From Leptospira langatensis (GTDB taxonomy: Bacteria; Spirochaetota; Leptospiria; Leptospirales; Leptospiraceae): a stretch of 64,000 nt of DNA. The stretch is taken from assembly GCF_004770615.1 (NCBI RefSeq), contig NZ_RQER01000006.1:1-64000 (forward strand). Reading direction: 5' to 3'. A program made the translations under genes and the position numbers. Position 1 is the first letter of the stretch. Each line of letters opens with the position of its first letter. The notes under the pieces were generated by a model, which did no database searches, was not told where the DNA came from, and saw only the letters and a program-made list of their open reading frames with translations. Positions 53,227 to 61,652 of the stretch are shown one piece after another.

Positions 53227-53793
53227 ATGCGCGATTTTAAAGTACTAGTCACAGAAGCCTCCAAGGGAGAAGAGCCGGCCTTCAACGAATTGATGACCCG
53301 CTTCGAAAAGTACGTTAGCAGCCAGGCTGCCAAACGAATTCGAGATCAATCCAAGGCAGAAGACTTAAGTCAGGAGGTCTTTCTAGAAGCCTGGAAGGTG
53401 CTACCTTCTCTTAGGCAACCGGAGGCGTTTCCTTTTCTCTTAAGAAGATTAGTGCTCAAGCACTCGGATCGGATCCTGAGAAAAAAAGATCTTCTCGGAA
53501 CGGAACTCAATCCCGAGATCACCAAGGCCGCTCCTCGCTCCGGAGATAGTTGGAGAAAAGAGGTTCTGGACGCGTTAGACGAATTACCTTCGGAAGAAAA
53601 GCAGCTCCTGGATCTGAGATACTTCGACGGGATGAGCTACGAGCAGATCACGGAGAAGACGGGGATACCGATCGGCAATCTAAAGAATCGTCTGAGAAGA
53701 AGCAGAGAACTACTTCGCAGACAATTATTGAACAAATCCGATCGGAAAGAATGGTTGGAAGTCCTACACGGGCCAATGGCGATGGCATCCTAA
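53227..53793 (+). CDS. ECF-type RNA polymerase sigma factor
   Basis: The 188-residue protein has sigma region 2 (FEKYVSSQAAKRIRD, AEDLSQEVFLEAWKV) and region 4 (LDELPSEEKQLLDLRYFDG, then SYEQITEKTGIPIGNLKNRLR), without regions 1 or 3. ECF sigmas respond to envelope or outside signals and are normally held by an anti-sigma factor. No anti-sigma gene is adjacent; the next gene, 13 bases on, is clpP. No autoregulatory promoter was obvious in the 84 bases upstream. Confidence 0.92.
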   Translation: MRDFKVLVTEASKGEEPAFNELMTRFEKYVSSQAAKRIRDQSKAEDLSQEVFLEAWKVLPSLRQPEAFPFLLRRLVLKHSDRILRKKDLLGTELNPEITKAAPRSGDSWRKEVLDALDELPSEEKQLLDLRYFDGMSYEQITEKTGIPIGNLKNRLRRSRELLRRQLLNKSDRKEWLEVLHGPMAMAS

Positions 53794-53806
53794 TATGGAG
53801 ATTCGA

Positions 53807-54385
53807 ATGGAAAACGGAATAGCGGAACTTGCCCAATTACCGGGCCTGCGCCTGGAAGATAGTCAGTTAAAGGAAAGAAAGGTCTTTCTTTGGGGGCAGG
53901 TGGACGATAGCTCCGCAAAATACGTTGTAGATCGTCTATTATATCTTTCTAATATGGATCCTGAAAAGGATATCACCCTTGTGATCAATAGTCCCGGAGG
54001 AGCCAATACCGCGGGAATGGCTATCCTCGATACGATGGATCTGATCCCTAATGATGTAAACACAGTTTGCATGGGATTAGCGGCAAGTTTCGGAGCGCTC
54101 CTTCTTCTTTCCGGAACCAAAGGAAAACGATCCGCCTTCCCTCATAGCAGGATCATGCTCCACCAACCTCATGTTCCCGGAAGGTTCGAGGCACAGGCTA
54201 CGGATATAGGTATATTCGCTTCTATGATCGAAAGGGATAAAAAGGAGATCAATCGGATCGTCTCTCTGAGGACCGGTCAACCTCTCGAGATCGTCGAAAG
54301 GGATACCGATCGAGATCTTTGGCTCAACCCATATGAGGCCAAAGAATACGGAGTGATCGATTCAGTGGTAGAAAACTGGCGATAA
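53807..54385 (+). CDS. clpP: ATP-dependent Clp protease proteolytic subunit
   Basis: The 192-residue serine protease has its catalytic triad: Ser94 in GLAASFGALL, His119 in IMLHQPH, and the aspartate in ERDTDRDLWL. It forms rings fed by ClpA/ClpX-type unfoldases. The N-terminus is short and has no propeptide, and the helix ahead of the active site is diverged, so it may be the second ClpP of the genome rather than the housekeeping one. I prefer the ATG at 53807 with GGAG six bases upstream; an ATG at 53795 is also possible. Confidence 0.92.
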   Translation: MENGIAELAQLPGLRLEDSQLKERKVFLWGQVDDSSAKYVVDRLLYLSNMDPEKDITLVINSPGGANTAGMAILDTMDLIPNDVNTVCMGLAASFGALLLLSGTKGKRSAFPHSRIMLHQPHVPGRFEAQATDIGIFASMIERDKKEINRIVSLRTGQPLEIVERDTDRDLWLNPYEAKEYGVIDSVVENWR

Positions 54386-54400
54386 GGAAAGGATCCTTAT
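54382..54400. terminator. Hairpin spanning both stop codons of convergent genes
   Basis: ATAAGGA (54382-54388) pairs perfectly with TCCTTAT (54394-54400) across a five-base loop. The left arm contains the TAA of clpP and the right arm the complement of the TAA of the acetyltransferase gene. It could slow RNA polymerase or stabilise both 3' ends. No T-run follows, so this is not a classic rho-independent terminator. Confidence 0.3.
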
Positions 54401-54996
54401 TCCAGTCCCAATTTGAATTTTAAATGGGATCTTACGGTGGGCCATTCGGAATTGATAATGCTGTATACCGCTGTATCGCGCAATGTCCCATTCTTACTGA
54501 TCCTGTGATTTCGTAAGATACCATCCATCTTAGCCCCCAATCTCTCTATGGCTCTGCGAGATTGGGTATTAAAGAAATGAGTCCTAAATTCCACGGCAAT
54601 ACAATCTAAGACCTCGAACGCGTGTCTTAGTAATAAAAGCTTACATTCGGTATTGATCAAGGTTTTCTGTACACTTTTGCTGTACCAAGTAGATCCGATC
54701 TCCACTCTCCTTGCCTCCTTTTCTATATTCATAAAACGAGTGGAGCCTAGGATTTTTTCGTCCGACTTTCTCAAAACAGCAAACGGAAGAGAAAGACCTA
54801 ACTTCTGCTCTTCTAAAGCTTTTTCGATCCAGCCTTGCATTTCTTGGGGCGGAGAAATATTCGTGAACCAAAGCTTCCAGAGTTCTCCGTCCCGGACTGC
54901 TTCTGCAAGAGCTTCCGTATGCTCTAACCGTAAAGGAACAAGCTGGACTAAGTCGCCCGATAAAGTGATCGGTTTAGGAGGATAATTCGGATCCAA
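54397..54996 (-). CDS. GNAT-family N-acetyltransferase, RimJ/RimL-like
   Basis: The 199-residue enzyme has the GNAT fold of the RimJ/RimL type: SGDLVQLVPLRLEHTEALAE at the start, VLRKSDEKILGSTRF, the pyrophosphate-binding region of acetyl-CoA, and the late NTQSRRAIERLGAKMDG. It transfers acetyl from acetyl-CoA to an amino group of a protein, antibiotic or metabolite; the target is unknown. It converges with clpP, 11 bases apart. Confidence 0.87.
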   Translation of the reverse strand: MDPNYPPKPITLSGDLVQLVPLRLEHTEALAEAVRDGELWKLWFTNISPPQEMQGWIEKALEEQKLGLSLPFAVLRKSDEKILGSTRFMNIEKEARRVEIGSTWYSKSVQKTLINTECKLLLLRHAFEVLDCIAVEFRTHFFNTQSRRAIERLGAKMDGILRNHRISKNGTLRDTAVYSIINSEWPTVRSHLKFKLGLE

Positions 54997-55029
54997 TATA
55001 ATATTTTCCTTATGTATTAAGATCTTAGA

Positions 55030-55956
55030 TCAGGACCAGAGATAACCGGATAGACACCAGGCGCATACATCCCTGGTCGAAGGGATCTCCTTCGCTCTTT
55101 CTATCACATCTTCCGGCAATGTCCTAAAGAAGATCCTGTCGTCTACGGTCCTTCCACAGATCGTACAGACAGACATCTTCCAGGGTTCGATCGTTTCCCC
55201 TTCCTTCTCCTTATCGGAATGAAAACGGAAAGGTCTCAGATCCTCGTCCTTCTCGATCTTTTCTCGCAAAGAGCTGTATCCGCTATCGAATGGGATCTCC
55301 ACTCTGAATACATGCTCTCCTTCCATGGTGTCGAATCTTAGGAGATTTGGATGCAGACCTATCTCTTGGAATTGCAGAAAAGAAAGAGCGATGTCGATCT
55401 CTCTTCCCTCTTCGTCGAAAGGATAGTCTTCGTAGTATTCGGAAAGATTGTGATAGGATTTTGCCCTGGACAAGTACTCCGTCAATTCCTCTTCGGACTC
55501 GGAAGTGATAATGGCCTTGTTTGCCAGTTCCACTGTGATCCCTGTCGGTCCATGAAGGATCGTGGTCCTCAGAAAGAAGCCCTCTTCCTTCAGCTTTGGT
55601 TTGAGACTAAGAGGATCGGAGAAATCCCATTCCTTCTCAAATTCAGCTTCTCTTTCCGTGAGGGATTCCGGATCGGAAGGATCCCAACCCTTCTCTTTAT
55701 AGTAGGAGTTCCTACAATTTTCTCTATAAGTTCTTTCCAAAAGGGAATATAAGAGGCAAAGCCCGGGAGGAAGAATGTCGGTCTTCTTATAGAACTCTAA
55801 ACAATAGCGAAGATAACTCTCCAGATTGGATTTATAATGTCCGGAAAGAACAACACCGTGAAGAACGATCTTCTTACCGAGTTCAATCCCTCTGGCAAGA
55901 CGTTCCATTTTGCCTTGTTCCAATTCCATTCGCTTAAGGAGTCCTAAATCCCACAA
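55030..55956 (-). CDS. Hypothetical protein with C-terminal CxxC zinc motifs (308 aa)
   Basis: The body is an acidic mixed alpha/beta protein (YYEDYPFDEEGREIDIALSF). The last 50 residues contain CTICGRT and CAWCLSGYLWS, a likely zinc knuckle. No family is recognised. A TTG (55956) and an ATG (55929, MELEQGKMERL) are possible starts. It lies 33 bases before the acetyltransferase gene in the same direction. Confidence 0.6.
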   Translation of the reverse strand: MWDLGLLKRMELEQGKMERLARGIELGKKIVLHGVVLSGHYKSNLESYLRYCLEFYKKTDILPPGLCLLYSLLERTYRENCRNSYYKEKGWDPSDPESLTEREAEFEKEWDFSDPLSLKPKLKEEGFFLRTTILHGPTGITVELANKAIITSESEEELTEYLSRAKSYHNLSEYYEDYPFDEEGREIDIALSFLQFQEIGLHPNLLRFDTMEGEHVFRVEIPFDSGYSSLREKIEKDEDLRPFRFHSDKEKEGETIEPWKMSVCTICGRTVDDRIFFRTLPEDVIERAKEIPSTRDVCAWCLSGYLWS

Positions 55957-56040
55957 AATATCGGGATCTTTACACTCTCTGTCGCCTTTTTTTTGTCTGG
56001 ATGAAATCGAAAAAAAAACCGGCCCGTATTCTCGAACGGA

Positions 56041-56058
56041 GGTCCGAAGACACGGACC
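56041..56058. other. Hairpin GGTCCG-AAGACA-CGGACC in a gene-free stretch
   Basis: The two hexamers pair perfectly around a six-base loop. Further out AACCGG (56017 region) and CCGGTT also match, giving a longer imperfect fold. The 254-base gap between 55957 and 56210 has no gene. The hairpin may be the 5' end of a leader or a small RNA; it has no close T-run on either strand, although T9 occurs about 75 bases later. Confidence 0.3.
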
Positions 56059-56210
56059 GGTTAAATTGGTGCTATATTGGATGGGAAAAAAATAACGAAA
56101 AATCTCCTAAGTTCTGTTCTGTTTATGTTTCTTTTTTTTTCCAAAGCCAAAGCAAACGTATGAGTACGCGCTGAGGGTTCGGAGTTTACGGACTTTGTCC
56201 TAAGACTCGA

Positions 56211-56555
56211 TTAGATAAGGGATGGAGGAGGTATATTCAACAGATGTTGAGATAATAATTTTGTGTGTTGGAATTGAAACCTATCCTGACGGGAAGGATT
56301 TAATTCAGAGAGACCTGGTTTATGTATTCTCGAAGAATAAGTAAGCCCAACGAATAGTTCCGATACTTCGGAATCCTCTACTGCTAAACCATTTAATTCT
56401 TCGACATCGGTCTCAAGCCCTACGATACTTTGCGTAGTTAAAGGCTTCTTCCCGGGATAAGTGCTGGTGGATGGCCCGGAGTGTAGGAAAAAGATAAGGG
56501 TAAATAATGCTAAGGAAGCTGAAATGATCCTCAGTTTTTTACCTTTTTGAGCCAT
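56211..56555 (-). CDS. Short secreted or membrane-anchored hypothetical protein (114 aa)
   Basis: The N-terminus MAQKGKKLRIISASLALFTLIFFLH is a signal anchor; the mature part is a polar, low-complexity stretch without cysteine or motif. I set the start at the ATG at 56555 because the longer reading adds nine residues without a signal. It may be lineage-specific. No family is recognised. Confidence 0.45.
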   Translation of the reverse strand: MAQKGKKLRIISASLALFTLIFFLHSGPSTSTYPGKKPLTTQSIVGLETDVEELNGLAVEDSEVSELFVGLTYSSRIHKPGLSELNPSRQDRFQFQHTKLLSQHLLNIPPPSLI

Positions 56556-56670
56556 ACTACTTCTAATCGGAAACCCAAACAAAGGTCTGTCAAGCGTTTC
56601 GGAATTGCTTTCGAGAGAATTAGAGAAAAAAATTCAAAATCCTCGTTTTCGAAATTCCAAATTTATAAGT

Positions 56671-58011
56671 TTAGACCCCTTTCTTCTTCAAAATTTCCCG
56701 TAAGTCCTCGAAACCGGGTTTTCCGAGCAATGCGAACATATTCTTTTTATACGCCTCAACCCCAGGCTGATCGAAGGGATTCACTCCTAATACGTTGCCC
56801 GAGATCCCGCAGGCCAATTCGAAGAAATACATAAGCTGTCCCATACTTTTGGCTCCCGTATCGGAAAATAAGATTTCCAAACAAGGGACCTTCCCCTCGG
56901 AATGTGCCACTAGAGTGCCAAGAAGAGCCTGCTCATTTACCTCGCTCATCTTCTTTCCTGCTAGGAAATTCAGTCCGTCCAGATCGTCCGGATCCTTGGC
57001 AATACGGATCTCTTCTCCGCTATTCTTAGGATAAAGAACTGTTTCAAACAGATGCCTCTCCCCTTCTTGCAAGTACTGCCCCATGGAATGTAGATCAGTG
57101 GTCAGATCCACGGAGGCAGGAAAGATCCCCAGCCCTTCCTTTCCTTCGCTTTCTCCGAAGAGTTGTTTCCACCATTCTGCAAGAGTATGAAGAGAAGGGG
57201 TATAGCTCGCCATTACCTCTAGCTTCTTTCCGGAACGATAAAAACAATTTCGATATGTAGCATACAAACAAGCCAGATTCGTTTCCGGAGAAGGATCGCT
57301 TAAGAGTGCATCCGCTGCTTCTTGGAAGCCTTCCCAAAAGGCATGAATATCTATACCCGCAGCGGCTATCGGGAATAATCCCACCGGAGTGAGAACGGAA
57401 TACCTTCCTCCCACGTTATCCGGAATTGTGAAGGTCGCGAACCCCAACTCTTGGGACATTTTTAAAAGAGCGCCTTTGGAACCGTCGGTGGTAGCTACGA
57501 TCCTTTCCTTTGCGTGATCGCCGTACTTCTTCTTTGCAAGATCCCAAAGCATGCGCAGGGCCAAGGCAGGTTCGGTAGTAGTCCCGGATTTGGAGATCAC
57601 GTTTACAGAGAACTCCCTCCCCTCCAAATATTTTAGAAGCTCGGAATGATAACGTGCATCTAGTTGGTGTCCCGCATAAATGATCTCGGGAGCGCCGAGT
57701 TTAGGACTGGAGAAATAAGATCTAGCCGAATCGATGACTGCTCTTGCGCCTAGATACGATCCTCCGATACCGACAACCACTACAGTTTCGGATTGGGCCC
57801 TGATCTTTGCCGCAACGGATTGGATCTTTTGGAGTTCTTCTTGCTTCTTGTTTTGGGGAAGACGGACCCATCCCAAAAATTCGGATCCTGGCGATGTTCC
57901 ATTCAATAGTTTTTGCAAGGCAAGGGCGGACTCTTTTCCGACTGCCTCTTTTTGTTTCGGATCTATAAACTCAGCAGCAAATCGATCCTTTAATTCTAAA
58001 GCGAAGGCCAT
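56671..58011 (-). CDS. pgi: Glucose-6-phosphate isomerase
   Basis: The 446-residue enzyme interconverts glucose-6-phosphate and fructose-6-phosphate. The two SIS sugar-phosphate domains are present: VVVVGIGGSYLGARAVID and INVISKSGTTTEPALALR, with catalytic residues in KLEVMASYTPSLHTLAEWW and the late NPFDQPGVEAYKK. The length fits the shorter bacterial Pgi. It is encoded alone; the upstream 108 bases precede galK in the opposite direction. Confidence 0.95.
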   Translation of the reverse strand: MAFALELKDRFAAEFIDPKQKEAVGKESALALQKLLNGTSPGSEFLGWVRLPQNKKQEELQKIQSVAAKIRAQSETVVVVGIGGSYLGARAVIDSARSYFSSPKLGAPEIIYAGHQLDARYHSELLKYLEGREFSVNVISKSGTTTEPALALRMLWDLAKKKYGDHAKERIVATTDGSKGALLKMSQELGFATFTIPDNVGGRYSVLTPVGLFPIAAAGIDIHAFWEGFQEAADALLSDPSPETNLACLYATYRNCFYRSGKKLEVMASYTPSLHTLAEWWKQLFGESEGKEGLGIFPASVDLTTDLHSMGQYLQEGERHLFETVLYPKNSGEEIRIAKDPDDLDGLNFLAGKKMSEVNEQALLGTLVAHSEGKVPCLEILFSDTGAKSMGQLMYFFELACGISGNVLGVNPFDQPGVEAYKKNMFALLGKPGFEDLREILKKKGV

Positions 58012-58146
58012 CGACTTTCTCCAATCCCGGACATCCGCGACAGATTACGGAGATTAGCCGGAATAGCAAGGAAAAACGTTGCTTTCAGAAAGTTACATTT
58101 TCCCAAAATCCTTGTAAGTTTGGATCGGAAGTTTTTATCTTCCAGA

Positions 58147-59310
58147 ATGGTTCTGTCAGTGAAAGAGATCCTGGCTCAAAGTTTAAAAGCGGCCTTTCCC
58201 GATTTTTCCGATCCATTCCCTCTTCGTTTCTTTTCCGCACCCGGTAGGATCAATCTGATCGGGGAACATGTGGATTATGCAGGAGGAACAGTCTTTCCCG
58301 CTGCCATAGATTTCAGAGTGTTTCTGGCAGTACGAAAGAATGGAAGGGAGGATTTTAGGATCTATTCCCAAGACTTTCAATCGGAGCTGATCACGAACTC
58401 TCTAGCTTATTCGGAAACGAAGACCTGGGCCAATTATATATTGGGTGTGATCTCGGAAGCCCGTAAAAAGGGACTGTCCGTGCAAGGGTTCGATCTAGCG
58501 TTCACGGGAAATATTCCCCAGGGAGCGGGACTCTCTTCTTCTGCAGCGGTAGAAGTTGGGACCGCCTTCGCACTTTCTCAGATCTTCTCTTGGGGAATTT
58601 CGAGAGAAGAGATCGCTCTTCTTTCTCAATCCGCAGAAAATCATTTTGTCGGAGTCAATTGCGGCATCATGGACCAATTCGTGATCGCGACCGCTAAGCC
58701 TTCTTCCTGCATTTCCTTGGATACGGAAAGTCTGGAATATTCCTATCATTCTTTGGATCTGCCGGGCTTCGAATTTTATCTCATCGATTCCAAAGTGAAA
58801 CATAATCTTAAAGAAAGTGAATATAACGATAGAAGAAGAGAAGTCGAGTCTGCCACGGAAAAATTACGGAAGTTCGATCCAGGATTGAAAAACTTAAACG
58901 AGGCGGATCCGGAAAACCTGAATTCAGTAGGACTGACCGAAACGGAAAAGAAAAGGGCCGAGCATATCCTGGGAGAAAGATCCAGGGTTCGTAACGTTAT
59001 CCGCTATTTGAAAGAAAAAGACCCTGTAGGCTTAGGCAAGGAATTATATCTCTGCCACCAATCCTTAGCCGAAAAGTTCCAAGTTTCCTGTGAAGAAACC
59101 GATTTTATCGTAAACAATCTGCATGCAAGGAACGTTTTGGGAGCTAGGATGATCGGAGGCGGTTTCGGAGGTTGCATTCTAGTCTTGGATAAGGAAGGTA
59201 GATCCGAGTCGGTATTCTCCGAGCTACAAAAAGAATATTTAAGAACATTCGGTTTAGAAGCGAAGATCTATCGTTTTCGTATTTCGGAAGGTGTAAGAGA
59301 AGACACTTAA
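58147..59310 (+). CDS. galK: Galactokinase
   Basis: The 387-residue GHMP kinase phosphorylates galactose at C1. Signatures are APGRINLIGEHVDYAGG, the ATP motif IPQGAGLSSSAAVEVG and the late ARMIGGGFGGCILVL. I start it at the ATG at 58147; a TTG at 58120 would add nine residues without similarity. No galT or galE is adjacent, so the galactose route is scattered, or the enzyme serves another sugar. Confidence 0.92.
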   Translation: MVLSVKEILAQSLKAAFPDFSDPFPLRFFSAPGRINLIGEHVDYAGGTVFPAAIDFRVFLAVRKNGREDFRIYSQDFQSELITNSLAYSETKTWANYILGVISEARKKGLSVQGFDLAFTGNIPQGAGLSSSAAVEVGTAFALSQIFSWGISREEIALLSQSAENHFVGVNCGIMDQFVIATAKPSSCISLDTESLEYSYHSLDLPGFEFYLIDSKVKHNLKESEYNDRRREVESATEKLRKFDPGLKNLNEADPENLNSVGLTETEKKRAEHILGERSRVRNVIRYLKEKDPVGLGKELYLCHQSLAEKFQVSCEETDFIVNNLHARNVLGARMIGGGFGGCILVLDKEGRSESVFSELQKEYLRTFGLEAKIYRFRISEGVREDT

Positions 59311-59408
59311 GAGATACAACAATCGAAGAAAAAACGGATAAAATCCTTGCATAAACCGGAAGACATTCGATAGTCTTCGCATTCGGTCCGAACCGATCCA
59401 ATGAAACT

Positions 59409-59828
59409 ATGTCTGAAAGTCCCTGGAATTTGGATAGCAATGAATTCGATCACGATGCTCCAGAACTAGGAGTCTTTTTAGATCAAGACAATATCCCCGA
59501 TGGACTTCCTCAGGAAGCAGTCGTTGTCAAGATCACCGGAGAGATCAATTTATACTCCGCTCAGATCATGAAGGAACGATTCTTTCATCTACTGGACCGA
59601 GGCTTCATTTATTTATTAGTCAATATGGAGAATGTTAAGTACATAGACTCTTCCGGTTTGGGAGTGTTTATGGCGACCCACTCCAGATTGGTCAAAAGCG
59701 GCAAGGGAGGGATCGCGGTATTCTCTCCTTCTTCTCAAGTGAACAAGATCCTGGAACTTACCAAACTCAAAAGCCTGATCCGAGTCGGAACTACCTCCTT
59801 GGAAGCTTGGAGACTTTTGGCTCCTTGA
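59409..59828 (+). CDS. STAS-domain protein with N-terminal extension (anti-sigma antagonist-like)
   Basis: The 139-residue protein is a STAS domain after about 30 acidic residues. The phosphorylatable motif is VKYIDSSGLGVFMATHSRL. It is a second antagonist in the window besides the one at 20236-20568. The acidic N-terminal extension is not part of the fold. It is followed 10 bases later by the uracil-DNA glycosylase gene. No kinase or phosphatase is adjacent. Confidence 0.9.
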   Translation: MSESPWNLDSNEFDHDAPELGVFLDQDNIPDGLPQEAVVVKITGEINLYSAQIMKERFFHLLDRGFIYLLVNMENVKYIDSSGLGVFMATHSRLVKSGKGGIAVFSPSSQVNKILELTKLKSLIRVGTTSLEAWRLLAP

Positions 59829-59838
59829 TCCGTTTGGG

Positions 59839-60465
59839 ATGCGATCTAACAAAGAATTCTCACAACATCTAGATACACTGATCCATTGCAGGCTTTGCCC
59901 GAATATGAAAGGCAATCCTGTTCATGGCGGGATCCCCGGCGCAAAGATCATGAGTATAGGACAGGCTCCCGGTATTCACGAAGAAAGATTCGGAAGACCC
60001 TTCGCATATACTGCAGGCAAGACCTTATTCAAATGGTTTGCCTCCATAGGAATAGAAGAAGAACTTTATCGCTCCAAAGTAAATATGTCCGCGGTCTGTA
60101 GATGCTTTCCAGGCAAGGCAAAGAGCGGAGACAGAAAACCGGATGCAAGCGAAGTTGAGAATTGTTCTAGATATCTTCGCTTTGAAGTAAATTACAATCG
60201 TCCGGAGCTTTTGATCCCCATCGGTAAATTGGCGATCGACCAACTGATGGACAATAAGAAGTACAAACTAGACGAAGTGATCGGCAAGAAGTTCAAAAAA
60301 GAATATTACGGAGTGGAATTGGACTGGATCCCGCTCCCTCATCCTTCGGGTTTGAATGTTTGGAATCATACTACCGAAGGAAAGATCCTAATCGCTAAAT
60401 CCCTGGATCTGATCCGCAAACATCCTGCGGTGAAGAGAGAACTTTTAGGTAAAAGTCTAAAATAG
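59839..60465 (+). CDS. Uracil-DNA glycosylase, Fe-S family 4/5-like
   Basis: The 208-residue protein has four cysteines for a [4Fe-4S] cluster: Cys17 and Cys20 in HCRLC, and a pair spread over AVCRCFPGK and ENCSRYL. The active-site loop is GQAPGIHEERFGRPF (family 4 has GEAPG, family 5 GLAPG) and the second motif is PLPHPSGLN. It removes uracil from DNA. The glutamine in GQAPG makes it an unusual variant between the two families. Confidence 0.85.
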   Translation: MRSNKEFSQHLDTLIHCRLCPNMKGNPVHGGIPGAKIMSIGQAPGIHEERFGRPFAYTAGKTLFKWFASIGIEEELYRSKVNMSAVCRCFPGKAKSGDRKPDASEVENCSRYLRFEVNYNRPELLIPIGKLAIDQLMDNKKYKLDEVIGKKFKKEYYGVELDWIPLPHPSGLNVWNHTTEGKILIAKSLDLIRKHPAVKRELLGKSLK

Positions 60466-60547
60466 AATAACCGTATTTCCTATTCTCAGTAACTTAAAAT
60501 TTAAGCTGAATCGGTTCTATCGGTTTTCTATTAACAATCGACTCTGT

Positions 60548-61282
60548 TTAAATATTTAAGGAATTCCATTTCTTAGGACTAGTGCCTGTTTTCTTCTTAA
60601 ATTCTCTTATAAAGTGAGCCTGGTCATAATATCCGGATCCGTAAGCTAGCTCTGTGAGACTTTCTGTCTTTCCCAAGCCTTCCAATGCTTTTCTGAATCG
60701 AACGAGACTCGCAAATTCCTTCGGATTGATCCCTACTCTGGCCTTAAACCCTCGCTCCAATGTGCTCTGGCTGACTCCCAAGTCTTCTGCGAGTGAACGA
60801 ATTCCTAACTCTCCGGCACTAGAACGGATCCTTTGCATTGCTTCGATTAGATAAGTATCACTGTCTTCTTTCAGTTCTTTGTTCTTCCAGAATTTCTGGA
60901 AAACAAGAGAGGCGTCCCAGCTGGATACGCTCACATTTTCGTTTGCTTCTTCACAATCCTCGAGTAGTTGGGAAACTTCCGATTTAGTAAAAAGATCTTC
61001 GAGAGAAAGGCTAGCATCCTTGATCTCGTTCATGGGTACGGAGATCCTTCTGGAAAGCAACAAGGGAGGGATTTGGATGAGCAGTGATTTTGTATTGGCT
61101 TGGGAATAAAAGGTTCGAGGACCTGTTAGCACTCCTGTAATTCCCGCGATTCGAAGCGCCTCCGTCCTTTCTCCTTCTACTCTGGAGATCCGGCCACGAA
61201 CCTGAACCCCGATCACGCAGTTCTCCCCTGGAACAACAGTATACGTTTCGGATCTATCCCTTGCGTCCCAGAATATGTTCAT
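60548..61282 (-). CDS. AraC-family transcriptional regulator
   Basis: The 244-residue protein has an N-terminal ligand or dimer domain and two C-terminal helix-turn-helix motifs: GIRSLAEDLGVSQSTLERG and LTELAYGSGYYDQAHFIREF. The N-terminal half resembles the DUF6597-type domain found before AraC motifs. It usually activates nearby genes, and the following minus-strand gene (61308) is a candidate only by position. Target unknown. Confidence 0.9.
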   Translation of the reverse strand: MNIFWDARDRSETYTVVPGENCVIGVQVRGRISRVEGERTEALRIAGITGVLTGPRTFYSQANTKSLLIQIPPLLLSRRISVPMNEIKDASLSLEDLFTKSEVSQLLEDCEEANENVSVSSWDASLVFQKFWKNKELKEDSDTYLIEAMQRIRSSAGELGIRSLAEDLGVSQSTLERGFKARVGINPKEFASLVRFRKALEGLGKTESLTELAYGSGYYDQAHFIREFKKKTGTSPKKWNSLNI

Positions 61283-61307
61283 AATATTTTTAGAATATAA
61301 GAAGGGT

Positions 61308-61589
61308 CTAAAATCGAAGCGGGTCCTTCCAAGACCACCATTTCATTTTTTCTGGATCCGGATCCTTGGTGCCTGAAACATAGATGGCACATCGGAACAC
61401 ATAAAGCATGCAACGATCCACCTTGCCTCCTTGGTAAACGCAGATCTGCTCGTATAATTTCTCGGGATCGAGGCCAGACAATTCTTCCTTACTTCTGATC
61501 CCCAAATTCCAAAGATCCTGAGAGATTGTTTTGCCTACCCCCGGCAGGGTTTGGAATTCTTTTAAGACTAAGGATTTGTCCCGACTCAT
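61308..61589 (-). CDS. Helix-hairpin-helix protein, Cdd1/pathogenicity-locus family
   Basis: The 93-residue protein has a helix-hairpin-helix core (FQTLPGVGKTISQDLWNLGI, then ELSGLDPEKLYEQICVYQGG) and the CMLYVFRCAIYVSG end of the Cdd1 family. The first part can bind DNA backbone. I start it at the ATG at 61589 with AAGG close upstream; a longer frame to 61631 adds 14 residues. The function of the family is not established. Confidence 0.8.
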   Translation of the reverse strand: MSRDKSLVLKEFQTLPGVGKTISQDLWNLGIRSKEELSGLDPEKLYEQICVYQGGKVDRCMLYVFRCAIYVSGTKDPDPEKMKWWSWKDPLRF

Positions 61590-61652
61590 GGACCTTAGAA
61601 TACGAAAGTAAGCGGGAAAAAGCAAGCTCATCCCGCTTTTCGGTCCGGAATT

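Noticed and set aside
56120..56145. Run of nine T as a rho-independent terminator
   Set aside because: No GC stem precedes the run on the plus strand and no gene on that strand ends just before it.
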